A stretch of 64,000 nucleotides of DNA from Propionibacteriaceae bacterium (GTDB taxonomy: Bacteria > Actinomycetota > Actinomycetes > Propionibacteriales > Propionibacteriaceae). Shown here in pieces: positions 9,232-16,681 of this stretch. Position 1 is the first letter of the stretch. Each line of letters starts with the position of its first letter. The stretch covers positions 62,001-126,000 of the forward strand of contig JAISJO010000091.1 in NCBI GenBank assembly GCA_031261485.1, in the 5' to 3' direction. The position numbers and the translations under genes were made by a program. The notes under the pieces are model-generated. The model was not told the DNA's origin, searched no databases, and saw nothing but the letters and a program-made list of their open reading frames with translations.

Positions 9232-9600
9232 GTGAGTCACAAGCCTGAGTTTGACTGGGTTCGCCGAGCAGACGGGACGAGCGAGTTCGAGGATTTCCTA
9301 GCGTCCTTGCCTGTCAAGGATGCCGCGAAACTGCTTGCAGTCATCAGCAACACAGAAAAGCAAGGGCTTGAGGTGGCGATCAGAATGCAATGGGTAAAGA
9401 GACTTGAAGATGATTTCTGCGAATTGCGGTCCATCAGAGGAAGCAATATTCAAAGAGCAATCTACTTCCAGGTCATTGGCACCCAGTATGTGATTACCCA
9501 CGGATTCACGAAGAAGACGCAGAAAACGCCACCCCAAGAGTTGGAGCATGCGCATCAAGTTCGGGAGCGGTATCTGCGACAAGAAGGAGAAGGAAGATGA
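9232..9600 (+). CDS. higB: HigB-type toxin (RelE/ParE superfamily, phage Gp49-like)
   Basis: A 122-residue protein of the Gp49-like/DUF891 toxin family. The central 'KRLEDDFCELRSIRGSNIQRAIYFQ' strand region and 'HGFTKKTQKTPPQELEHAHQVRERYL' helix are typical of HigB ribosome-dependent mRNA interferases. GTG start with no Shine-Dalgarno, directly behind a -10. The antitoxin gene follows with an ATGA overlap, the toxin-first order characteristic of higBA. Located just outside the duplicated DHHW fragment at 9931. Confidence 0.85.
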   Translation: MSHKPEFDWVRRADGTSEFEDFLASLPVKDAAKLLAVISNTEKQGLEVAIRMQWVKRLEDDFCELRSIRGSNIQRAIYFQVIGTQYVITHGFTKKTQKTPPQELEHAHQVRERYLRQEGEGR

Positions 9601-9878
9601 CCAGAATTGACGAACTGATTGCGGATCGCAGCGAGCATGATTCTGAGTTTGCCCACGCCTACTCGCAAGAGGACGAACGACTCCAGATGGCTGTGGCGCT
9701 CACGGAACTCCGCCAAGCCGAGGGTCTCACGCAGCGGCAACTCGCCAGGCTCGCGGGAAAGCCTCAGTCAACGATTGCACGCATTGAAAACGGCAATATG
9801 AACGCATCACTGAAAGTGCTCAGCGAAATCGCTGCCGCCGTAGGTCGGAAGCTAGAAATCCGATTCGTTGGTGTCTGA
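9597..9878 (+). CDS. higA: HigA-type antitoxin with XRE helix-turn-helix
   Basis: A 93-residue protein with a Cro/C1-type HTH in its second half: 'LTQRQLARLAGKPQSTIARIENGNMNASLKVLSEIAAAVGRKLEI'. The N-terminal part (IDELIADRSEHDSEFAHAY) is acidic and probably wraps the toxin. It overlaps higB by four bases, so the two are likely translationally coupled. It is the obvious repressor for the palindrome at 9201-9228. Confidence 0.88.
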   Translation: MTRIDELIADRSEHDSEFAHAYSQEDERLQMAVALTELRQAEGLTQRQLARLAGKPQSTIARIENGNMNASLKVLSEIAAAVGRKLEIRFVGV

Positions 9879-9930
9879 GAATCCTGAACTGGCCAGGGCA
9901 AGACAAACCAGATTCCGCCCCTCCGACTCC

Positions 9931-10030
9931 CTCAGTGAACGAGTAATACGGACTCACTGTTGAGGATTTGGGAGGAGTAGCAGAACCAGACGTCGGAACC
10001 GGGGATGAACTCCACCAAATCGGGCACAAG
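9931..10030 (-). pseudogene. Remnant of the DHHW-protein gene (3' end)
   Basis: This ~100-base stretch aligns without gaps to 15349-15447, the 3' end of the intact DHHW gene. It still encodes the C-terminal peptide ending VWFCYSSQILNSESVLLVH and a stop (TGA here, TAG in the intact gene). Differences are few and mostly silent or conservative, so the copy descends from a functional gene. The rest of the gene is absent. It forms the right edge of the higBA segment and underlies the track start of the next ORF. Confidence 0.85.
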
Positions 10031-10088
10031 GGACTGGAACAAAGTACTATTGGAGGACACCCACCGTTCCCACCAAGGAGTTGAGACT

Positions 10089-13000
10089 TTGTGGATAACT
10101 CGTGATGTCGATCTTCCTGAGCAGGTTGTAGAGGCTCATTCGAACGGACGCCTTGTCTTCTTTGTCGGTGCTGGAGCATCAATGAACGCCCCGTCCAGCC
10201 TGCCATCATTCAAGAGGCTTGCTATCGAGTTGGCAGAAATGGCACATGGAACATTCCCTGAAGATCACTACTACGAGCCCATCGACTTCTTTCTGGGATC
10301 ACTGCCAGACAACTTCGATACAAAGACCCACGCCCAGAGAATCCTGGCCAGAGAAGACTCGACACATAATTCGACACACTCCGCAATTGTTCGAGTTGCG
10401 TCGGCAGTTGGTCCGGCAAGAATTGTCACTACCAACTTCGACAACCACCTTGCGTCTGCCGCTGCTGCTGAGAAACTCAATATTGATGACTTGTGGATTG
10501 GACCAGCACTCCCCCTGGGGGATAATTTCGCTGGCATTGTCCACCTCCATGGCTCCGTTCTCCGAGAACCACAAGAGCTCGTCCTCACCGACCGCGACTT
10601 CGGACGCGCCTACCTAACTGATGCTTGGGCAACTCGTTTTCTTCAAAGAATGTTCGGTGAGTTCACAGTGGTCTTCGTTGGCTACAGCCTTGATGATCCG
10701 ATTATGCGATACCTGTCGCTTGGGTTGCAGTCGAACACACAGCGTTACGTGTTGACGGACCGCTCGGATGCCGACAAATGGAGGCATCTTGGTGTCAAGA
10801 CAATTGCGTACCCGGCCAGCGACAATCACGGCGCCCTAGTCGCTGCCTTGTGCGCGTGGGACTCTAGAGCACGGATGGGCCAGTTGAGTCACCGCACTCA
10901 AATGAGCCAGATCCTCGACTCGGGTTCCTTGCCAACACCCGTCGATGGGGACTACCTAGTTGCGAGGATTCGAACCGTGGATGGCGCGCAGGACTTCGCC
11001 CAGTTCGCTAGAGGAACCAGGTGGCTCCTATGGGTAGAGGATCACTCATCAGAATTCCAAGGACTCTTCACTGGTGAAGCGGAGTCGCCAACAGCACGAA
11101 TCCTCAGTGAGTGGTTCTGCCAAGAGTATGTTGCGGATCCAGAATTGACCGGAGCAGCGCTACAAACCGTCCAGAGGCTGGGGCAACACTTTGGCGACTG
11201 TCTCTTCGTGTCTGCGGGCCGGGCTACAGAGCAACTGGGTAGGGCAGACCCGTTGGCTGCGCAGCGTTGGAAGACCCTCCTTGCCACATCCATTGACGGA
11301 AAGTCCACTCCGGCAGACTTGACGTTCATTTTGCCTTACAAGTCCGGCGGCCAACCGGAAGACCCAGCACTGCTTCGAGTTGCTCTGCGTCCTTTCTTAC
11401 AACTCGAGAGATCCTGGTTTCCTAGTTCAACGGACAAGACTCTTCCACCAAACGCTGAATTGAAATGGTACGTGCCAGAGGAAACACTAACGGCTCATGT
11501 CGCAAAGCTAATTGACGATTCAGATGCTAACGACCCATGCATCAGATCACTCTTGGAGGAAGCCCTCAACAGCGCGCTCGACCTTCTTGATGGGTACTTC
11601 GGCGGTGATAACTCAGATTCGCTGACCTTCCGCAGATCTTCGATAGCGGTGCATCCTCAGGACAACTTCAGAGAACCGATCGATGCTCTCATCGATGCAC
11701 TTCGAGACTTTGGGGAGAAAGCGCTCCCTCTAGATCCAAGTCTCCCCAACCGTTGGTGGGCTTTCAAACATGCGCTCTTTCAACGGCTCGCGCTGCATCT
11801 CATTGACTCTGACCTGTCGCGGACGCCAGCTAGCAAACTCCAATGGATTCTTGACCGAAACCTACTCTATGAAACGAAAGTCAAGCATGAGACATACCAG
11901 ATCCTGGCCACAACTGTCGGGCATATTGACGAAACCATGAGAGCCGCCCTCTTGGCTGACATTCTGCATGGCCCTGAATACCCAGAAGACAAGCCTGACG
12001 AAGCTCGTCACGCGGCATATGCGACATACAACTTGCTCGTCTGGATCGCGCAACACGCGCCCAACTGGGAAGAAGCGATAGCCGCACACGACGAGATACG
12101 CACATCGAACCCGGATTTCGAGCCACGTGAGCACCCCGACCTAGACTGGGCCGTGGTCAGCAGCACATGGGGAAGAAATCTCCTGATGGAGCCGGAGGAT
12201 TTCATTCGTTCGGCTGACACGGACTTGGGCAAGGCATTCGATGACCTCCTTGATAACGACTACTCGGAACACAATTTCGACGAGCCAAGTTGGGACGATG
12301 CCCTGTCTCTCTTGCGTCAAGTGGTTGGCATGCGTCCCGACATAGGTCAGAGGCTCTGGCCTATGGTCGTTCAACGAGATCTGGCCGTGGCCAAAGTGGA
12401 CGACCTCCATGGTGCCCTCATCGGCGGCTGGACCTGGTCGAGTCTCGCCGGTTTGGAAGAACCAATTACTATGCTTGTCGCTTCCGAAATCGAGAACCCC
12501 AGGTCAACACGACTTATCAGCGAATATCTCTTCCATCAGATACGCCAGCAGATCGACAGCGACGAATCACCAGCTACAAGAGAAATGCGCCAGATCGCTT
12601 GTGAGCTCTGGGATTCATATCGGGATTCGTTTGCCGACACCAATGATTCTGACAATGCCCCTATCCTCATGAATTCTTGGCCAGGCGAGATCGCTGCCTA
12701 CTGGCTCCAAGAGATAGATAGGCGCTGGCGAAAGAACAGAGAGAACTGGAGTGGGCTCAGCGACACTGAAAAAGCGGCGCTTCGCTCACTTCTTGATGGA
12801 CCGGACCTGACAAAGAACGCGGTGTCTCCGGTACTTGCCAGAGAAACCTTCTTCTTGTTCGCTGCCGACGAAGCCTTCACGACCACGGAGATTTTCCCTC
12901 TGTTCCTAGCGGACAACACGGCAAGCAGAGCCTGGTCTGCATATCTTGATAACCCTCGTTGCAATGATCGAATGCTCGGGCAAGGTTTTCTGAATTGCAT

Positions 13001-13616
13001 TGTCGGCGAATGGGACAGACTCAGCCAACTGAAACCTCGAGGGGCTCAAGACCAATTCTATTCCTTGGTTGCTTCATGTTCGTCTTTCGCTGGAATCACT
13101 TGTCAAGACCGTCAGCGACTCCTATATGGGTCTATCCTTGCGGAGAACGGTGTTCATGCACCCAAGTTCGCGGAGGCAGTCGTTGTTTTCCTTCGAGCCA
13201 AGGAAAATGATGGTGCGCAAGTATGGGATGTGTGGTTACGAGATCATCTGTCCAAGAGGCTTGCAGGTCTCCCGCGAACTGCGAGCGCCGAAGAACTCGA
13301 ACGTTGGGCTGATGCCGTACCGTATCTCGGCGACAAAATACCAGATGCTGTGTCGCTGCTCAAGAATCACCAGATCGGGCTAGGCGACGCGTATCATGAC
13401 CCTAGAATCTCCACTGATATCCTGACCTCATACGGACCTGCGCTAGTAAGTCATCTTGCGGACCGAGTGCTCAACTCATCTCCGACTGGGTTGATGACTG
13501 GGTACTATCTGAGAAAGACAATTGGCGAAATCAAGGGCATCATCGGCCCTGAGGCATGTCAACCCCTCATTGCAGCCGCCATCAGCAGGAGATTCCTCTC
13601 TGAAGACCCTCAATAG
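10089..13616 (+). CDS. Large SIR2-domain protein, putative anti-phage NADase effector
   Basis: The track starts at ATG 10005, but that codon lies inside the antisense of the DHHW remnant. TTG 10089 has AAGGAG eight bases upstream and begins the domain naturally (~1175 residues). Residues ~15-215 are a SIR2-like domain: GAGAS at ~27, TTNFD at ~114, HLHGS at ~152 and 'FVGYSLDDPIM' at ~198; the conserved Asn and His are present, so NAD hydrolysis is plausible. The remaining ~950 residues look mainly helical, with no signal or membrane segment. SIR2 proteins of this size include defence sirtuins (DSR type) and SIR2-DUF4020 proteins; I cannot choose. Parts look AT-richer than neighbours (27 G+C in the 60 bases from 11461), and it lies among toxin-antitoxin genes. 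Confidence 0.78.
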   Translation: MWITRDVDLPEQVVEAHSNGRLVFFVGAGASMNAPSSLPSFKRLAIELAEMAHGTFPEDHYYEPIDFFLGSLPDNFDTKTHAQRILAREDSTHNSTHSAIVRVASAVGPARIVTTNFDNHLASAAAAEKLNIDDLWIGPALPLGDNFAGIVHLHGSVLREPQELVLTDRDFGRAYLTDAWATRFLQRMFGEFTVVFVGYSLDDPIMRYLSLGLQSNTQRYVLTDRSDADKWRHLGVKTIAYPASDNHGALVAALCAWDSRARMGQLSHRTQMSQILDSGSLPTPVDGDYLVARIRTVDGAQDFAQFARGTRWLLWVEDHSSEFQGLFTGEAESPTARILSEWFCQEYVADPELTGAALQTVQRLGQHFGDCLFVSAGRATEQLGRADPLAAQRWKTLLATSIDGKSTPADLTFILPYKSGGQPEDPALLRVALRPFLQLERSWFPSSTDKTLPPNAELKWYVPEETLTAHVAKLIDDSDANDPCIRSLLEEALNSALDLLDGYFGGDNSDSLTFRRSSIAVHPQDNFREPIDALIDALRDFGEKALPLDPSLPNRWWAFKHALFQRLALHLIDSDLSRTPASKLQWILDRNLLYETKVKHETYQILATTVGHIDETMRAALLADILHGPEYPEDKPDEARHAAYATYNLLVWIAQHAPNWEEAIAAHDEIRTSNPDFEPREHPDLDWAVVSSTWGRNLLMEPEDFIRSADTDLGKAFDDLLDNDYSEHNFDEPSWDDALSLLRQVVGMRPDIGQRLWPMVVQRDLAVAKVDDLHGALIGGWTWSSLAGLEEPITMLVASEIENPRSTRLISEYLFHQIRQQIDSDESPATREMRQIACELWDSYRDSFADTNDSDNAPILMNSWPGEIAAYWLQEIDRRWRKNRENWSGLSDTEKAALRSLLDGPDLTKNAVSPVLARETFFLFAADEAFTTTEIFPLFLADNTASRAWSAYLDNPRCNDRMLGQGFLNCIVGEWDRLSQLKPRGAQDQFYSLVASCSSFAGITCQDRQRLLYGSILAENGVHAPKFAEAVVVFLRAKENDGAQVWDVWLRDHLSKRLAGLPRTASAEELERWADAVPYLGDKIPDAVSLLKNHQIGLGDAYHDPRISTDILTSYGPALVSHLADRVLNSSPTGLMTGYYLRKTIGEIKGIIGPEACQPLIAAAISRRFLSEDPQ

Positions 13617-13769
13617 CGAGACCTCAAGACTCGACAACTCGGGCCCCGCACTTCGTGCCGGATACTGCGGCGTGAGCGTTTGTGGGTAGACAGAAGGGGA
13701 CACTCTGCTCTTTCTCCGAGCGTCGCGAAGGGACGGTGGGTGGCTATTTCATGTTGCCCAAAGATCAGT

Positions 13770-13800
13770 GTAGACGGGTGAGTCTACGCATGAGTAGACT
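13770..13800 (+). promoter_or_regulatory. Three phased GTAGAC half-sites at the RHH-pemK promoter
   Basis: GTAGAC (13770), GTCTAC (13782) and GTAGAC (13794) alternate in orientation and start exactly 12 bases apart. The last one forms TAGACT (13795-13800), a plausible -10 seven bases before the antitoxin ATG. This spacing suits cooperative binding of RHH dimers and autoregulation. Confidence 0.65.
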
Positions 13801-13807
13801 GTGTTGT

Positions 13808-14053
13808 ATGACGCCATCGACCACAATCAGAGTGCCAGTGCCTCTCCATGAGCGACTGAGCCAGTCCGCGAGCAGAATGGAACAGACCCTGGCCCAATAC
13901 ATTGAAGCGATGATGAATCGGTTGGATGAAGAGGACTTCTGGAACGCTTGGGAGGAACAGGCGGCAGACGCGGACACTGAGACGCGCATCCTCGACGGGA
14001 CTCTGCGTGACGGACTCGTTGAGGACTCCTTCGACTGGGGGAGCCTGGCGTGA
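13808..14053 (+). CDS. Ribbon-helix-helix-type antitoxin
   Basis: The track ORF begins at 13682, but the protein-like part starts at ATG 13808 (MTPSTTIRVPVPLHERLSQSAS), right behind the phased operator; 81 residues. The N-terminal strand 'TTIRVPVPLHERL' followed by 'EQTLAQYIEAMM' is the RHH DNA-binding pattern. The acidic C-terminus (EEDFWNAWEEQAADADTETRI) is probably the toxin-neutralising tail. Its stop overlaps the start of the PemK/MazF gene. It is an antitoxin by position; the exact MazE-like family is not certain. Confidence 0.78.
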   Translation: MTPSTTIRVPVPLHERLSQSASRMEQTLAQYIEAMMNRLDEEDFWNAWEEQAADADTETRILDGTLRDGLVEDSFDWGSLA

Positions 14054-14370
14054 AGCGTGGAGAGATTTACTTGTGCGATTTCGGGGCAGAGCCTCTGCCC
14101 AGCGAGGCGGGGTTCCTGCGGCCTGCCGTTGTGGTGTCCGATGAGCGCTTGGGCCGTGGTGGGCCGGTCATCGTGCTTCCGGTCACGTCGACTCGCAGGG
14201 CGTACGTGACACACGTCGAACTGGACGGCGTTCTTCCGGTCACAAGCTATGTCCAGTGCGAACAGGTAAGAGCTATTTCCCCTTCGCGCCTGGGCAAACT
14301 CCTCGGCCATGTGGATTCGGTGGCGATGCTTCAGATAGACACGATCCTGCGTCGAATCATGAGACTGTGA
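14050..14370 (+). CDS. PemK/MazF-family endoribonuclease toxin
   Basis: A 106-residue PemK-like protein: 'MKRGEIYLCDFGAEPLPSEAGFLRPAVVVSDE' at the start, 'PVIVLPVTSTRRAYVTHVEL' in the middle, and 'SYVQCEQVRAISPSRLG' with the usual conserved residues. Such toxins cut mRNA at short motifs. The GTG start overlaps the antitoxin stop by four bases. Length and motifs indicate an intact toxin. Confidence 0.88.
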   Translation: MKRGEIYLCDFGAEPLPSEAGFLRPAVVVSDERLGRGGPVIVLPVTSTRRAYVTHVELDGVLPVTSYVQCEQVRAISPSRLGKLLGHVDSVAMLQIDTILRRIMRL

Positions 14371-14490
14371 GGTGGTTTGCCTTGCAAGGCACCATTTACG
14401 TATTCCCCGCAAACGCCGAAACAGGCGCTGACCTGGGGAACCGCTGAACGATCAGCACTTCCCTGGGTGCACTTGCCGCTATCACACCAT

Positions 14491-14520
14491 CTTGACAATT
14501 TTTGCCAAGCCAGCCATAGT
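14491..14520 (+). promoter_or_regulatory. parDE promoter with imperfect palindrome
   Basis: TTGACA (14492-14497), a 17-base spacer and CATAGT (14515-14520); the -10 ends six bases before the parD ATG, again leaderless in form. The -35 is embedded in an imperfect inverted repeat, CTTGACAA and TTGCCAAG, a likely ParD operator. Confidence 0.6.
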
Positions 14521-14526
14521 TGTTCC

Positions 14527-14751
14527 ATGACGACGATGAATATCTCAATCCCAGACACGATGCGGGACTTTGTGGAGAGTCGGGTTGGTGAAGGAACGTT
14601 TGCCACATCAAGTGAGTATTTCCGGGACCTCGTGAGGCGCGACCAGGAACGTACACAGATGCGCGCGTTGATCCTTGATGGTGCTGCGTCGGAGCTGGAG
14701 GGGCCGATGGATGATCAGTTCTTCGCTGAATTGAGAGCGCGTGCCCGCTAG
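14527..14751 (+). CDS. parD: ParD-type antitoxin
   Basis: The track start (14377) is upstream of the promoter; ATG 14527 gives the canonical beginning MTTMNISIPDTMRDFVESRV and 74 residues. 'GTFATSSEYFRDLVRRDQER' is the RHH helix pair of the ParD/CC2985 family, and the C-terminal tail 'PMDDQFFAELRARAR' is typical of the toxin-binding region. Overlaps parE. Confidence 0.88.
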   Translation: MTTMNISIPDTMRDFVESRVGEGTFATSSEYFRDLVRRDQERTQMRALILDGAASELEGPMDDQFFAELRARAR

Positions 14752-15094
14752 AGCGCCCAACGGATCCGCGGTGAAACCAGTCATCCGTCGACAGCGGGCA
14801 CGACTAGATATTGAAGACGCTGTGGACTATTACGTTGCGGTTGCTGGGGAGGATATCGCGGCAGACTTTCTTGATGCGGTCCAAGCCGAGGTAGCCCTCA
14901 TTGGCCAATACCCAGAGATTGGCTCTCAGAGACTGGGATACGAGTGGGGCATTCCGGGACTTCGCACTCGCTTTCTTGACCGATTTCCGTATGGTCTGTT
15001 CTATGTTGACTTGCCTGAACACGTAGAGGTCTGGCGCGTCCTGCATACCCGCAGCGACACGGAATCATGGATTCGGGCGACGGCTTCCGACTAG
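14741..15094 (+). CDS. parE: ParE/RelE-family toxin
   Basis: Toxin partner of ParD: 'RRQRARLDIEDAVDYYVAVAGEDIAADFLDAVQAEVALIGQYPEIGSQR' followed by 'LRTRFLDRFPYGLFYV' and 'VWRVLHTRSDTESWI' is the full ParE pattern. Family members poison gyrase, though some act on ribosomes. GTG 14741 overlaps parD; GTG 14771 (MKPVIRRQ) is an equally likely start. The last 39 bases before the divergent C-terminus recur at 9138, the remnant copy next to pgi. Confidence 0.87.
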   Translation: MPARAPNGSAVKPVIRRQRARLDIEDAVDYYVAVAGEDIAADFLDAVQAEVALIGQYPEIGSQRLGYEWGIPGLRTRFLDRFPYGLFYVDLPEHVEVWRVLHTRSDTESWIRATASD

Positions 15095-15101
15095 GTGCGA
15101 C

Positions 15102-15245
15102 GGATTTTGGCCTACTCCGAGCGTTTTCACCACTCGGGGACGAGTTTGGATCGAAGTTGGCCGGAAAGCGGCCTGGAAATGGGCGGACTTTGGACCAACT
15201 CCGTGCCCTGCCCTTGGAATCCGCCCGTAAAGGTCAAAGTTCGAC
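15102..15245. repeat. MITE-like element B, copy 1
   Basis: One of three ~143-base copies (others at 31860 and 63856). It begins TTTTGGCC and ends GGTCAAAGTT, slightly degraded versions of the AACTTTGGCC / GGCCAAAGTT inverted ends of the other copies, and shares the internal GAAGTTGGCC and GGACTTTGGACCAACTCCG blocks. It carries no gene. Confidence 0.75.
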
Positions 15246-15282
15246 TAGCATGCCCCCGACTTCTCCACCCACACGCTGACTA

Positions 15283-15354
15283 ACGCAGCTCGTCACTCTG
15301 CGCGAAGTCGCAAAATGACAGAGAACGCGGTCAAATTACCAGCGTTCCCCTAGT
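15283..15354. repeat. Dispersed palindromic element A, short copy at the DHHW stop
   Basis: Contains the CTGCGCGAAGTCGCA hairpin and ends in AGCGTTCCCCTAG, the terminal motif of family A. The final CTAG supplies the TAG stop of the DHHW gene on the other strand; the duplicated fragment at 9931 ends in TGA and lacks the element. Confidence 0.7.
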
Positions 15355-16474
15355 GCACAAGTAATACGGACTCACTGTTGAGGATTTGGGAGGAATAGCA
15401 GAACCAGACGTCGGAACCGGGGACGAAGTCGACCAAGTCGGGCACGAGTTTCCAATCGACGTACCTCAGGTCGATGAGGGTGACTTGGGCGTACGACTGG
15501 GCGAGCAGGGGCGCGATGGAGGACCCGAAAGAGTCGCGGAAGATGTATAAGTGCTTGTCAGAGGGTGCGTTCGCGTTCGTGAGGGTAACCAAGGGAGTCG
15601 CCCCGCGCAGGAAGAGGTCGTAAGGGTCTGGGCCCGCGAAACGGTTGAGGTCGTACACCGGCCCGTCCTCCCAGGCGAGGGTCTTGGCATTGAGGTAAGA
15701 AGCGGTGATGGACTCGGGGAGGTCCACGTACGTCATGACATCATCGGCCATAGGTAAGGCGAGTTGCCCTGGGTACACCCCCGAGAAGAGCCCCGCTGTC
15801 TCGATGGGAGTCAGGGTGGGTGGCGCGAAGCCCATTGTCTGCGCCAGGGTCGCGGTCACGCCGGTCAGCTTGGTCTGGTCCCAATGGAGGTCGGTGCGGT
15901 AGAAATCCTGAGCTGACAAGGAGTTTGTCAGGTCGACGGGGGCCAGATCGGGGAGGTCTGCGCCGAGAAGGGCGCGGGCTTGGTCGGGGTCGAAGCCGGG
16001 CAGGTACCTCCCTGCGTACACCGACTTGTCGGGAATGAAGGAGTAATAGATGTTCATCCCCTCCAACGAATCGGCGACTCGCTGAATCTTGGCAGCCGCC
16101 TTGTGCCAGGACGCCTCATTGATGGGCTGGAACTTGCCCGCCCCGGAGTCCCCGAAGTACAAGCCCGACTTGTCTGTTTGGAAGTACACCCCGAAGACGG
16201 TCAGTGCCTTGAGGGTACGCCACTGGTCGCGCCCGATGAAGGAATCAGCCGCGTAGTCCTCGAAGTCGTCCATGAATTGTGCGGAGGACACCGGCCCCCA
16301 TGAAGGAATAGGCAATGTCGCAAGTGTACGTCGTTCAGATTGGGAGACGACGGGCGCGGTGTAGAACAGGTTGGCGAGGAAGATCCCGCCCAAAGTGACC
16401 ACGACTACGCCAAACGTCAGGATGTGCCTCAAGGTCAGACGGGTGCCGTCGCCTGCGGGCTGTGTGTCTTCCAC
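15350..16474 (-). CDS. DHHW/AlgX-like SGNH-fold protein, envelope O-acylation partner
   Basis: On the minus strand AGGAGG lies five bases before GTG 16474, inside the track ORF, so the protein is 374 residues. It has one N-terminal membrane helix (ILTFGVVVVTLGGIFLANLFY) and a large external domain. The DHHW-family motif appears as 'FYRTDLHWDQ', with 'YIFRDSFGSSIAPLL' as the likely serine block. Such proteins pair with MBOAT acyltransferases, as AlgX/AlgJ do with AlgI, to transfer acetyl groups to a surface polymer. The MBOAT gene lies directly upstream in the same orientation, separated by repeat sequence. The TAG stop comes from the terminal repeat of element A. Confidence 0.75.
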   Translation of the reverse strand: MEDTQPAGDGTRLTLRHILTFGVVVVTLGGIFLANLFYTAPVVSQSERRTLATLPIPSWGPVSSAQFMDDFEDYAADSFIGRDQWRTLKALTVFGVYFQTDKSGLYFGDSGAGKFQPINEASWHKAAAKIQRVADSLEGMNIYYSFIPDKSVYAGRYLPGFDPDQARALLGADLPDLAPVDLTNSLSAQDFYRTDLHWDQTKLTGVTATLAQTMGFAPPTLTPIETAGLFSGVYPGQLALPMADDVMTYVDLPESITASYLNAKTLAWEDGPVYDLNRFAGPDPYDLFLRGATPLVTLTNANAPSDKHLYIFRDSFGSSIAPLLAQSYAQVTLIDLRYVDWKLVPDLVDFVPGSDVWFCYSSQILNSESVLLVH

Positions 16475-16509
16475 TTTCACCTCCTCTCCCTTGAGCGGAC
16501 AGTCTTGCA

Positions 16510-16672
16510 CGCGACGTCATTCTGCGTCTTGGATCCTGCGACTTGCGCGCAGGATGACGGGGGCGTCGCGCACGAAGTGGCCTTCGCGCAGGATGCTTGC
16601 GACACCGGATGGATTCTGCGACTCCGCGCAGAATGACGGGGGGCTCGCGCAGAATGACGATTCACATTCATC
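16510..16672. repeat. Cluster of family A palindromes between MBOAT and DHHW genes
   Basis: At least three copies of the CTGCGnCT..CGCAG unit with GGATGAC or GAATGAC flanks (around 16518-16560, 16575-16600 and 16610-16665) fill the gap between two genes that should be co-transcribed. The hairpins would form in the shared transcript. Confidence 0.75.
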
Positions 16673-16681
16673 AACACCTCC

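Noticed and set aside
9138-15354. A prophage or integrative element
   Set aside because: No integrase, terminase, structural or conjugation genes are present; only defence-type cargo and duplicated gene ends.
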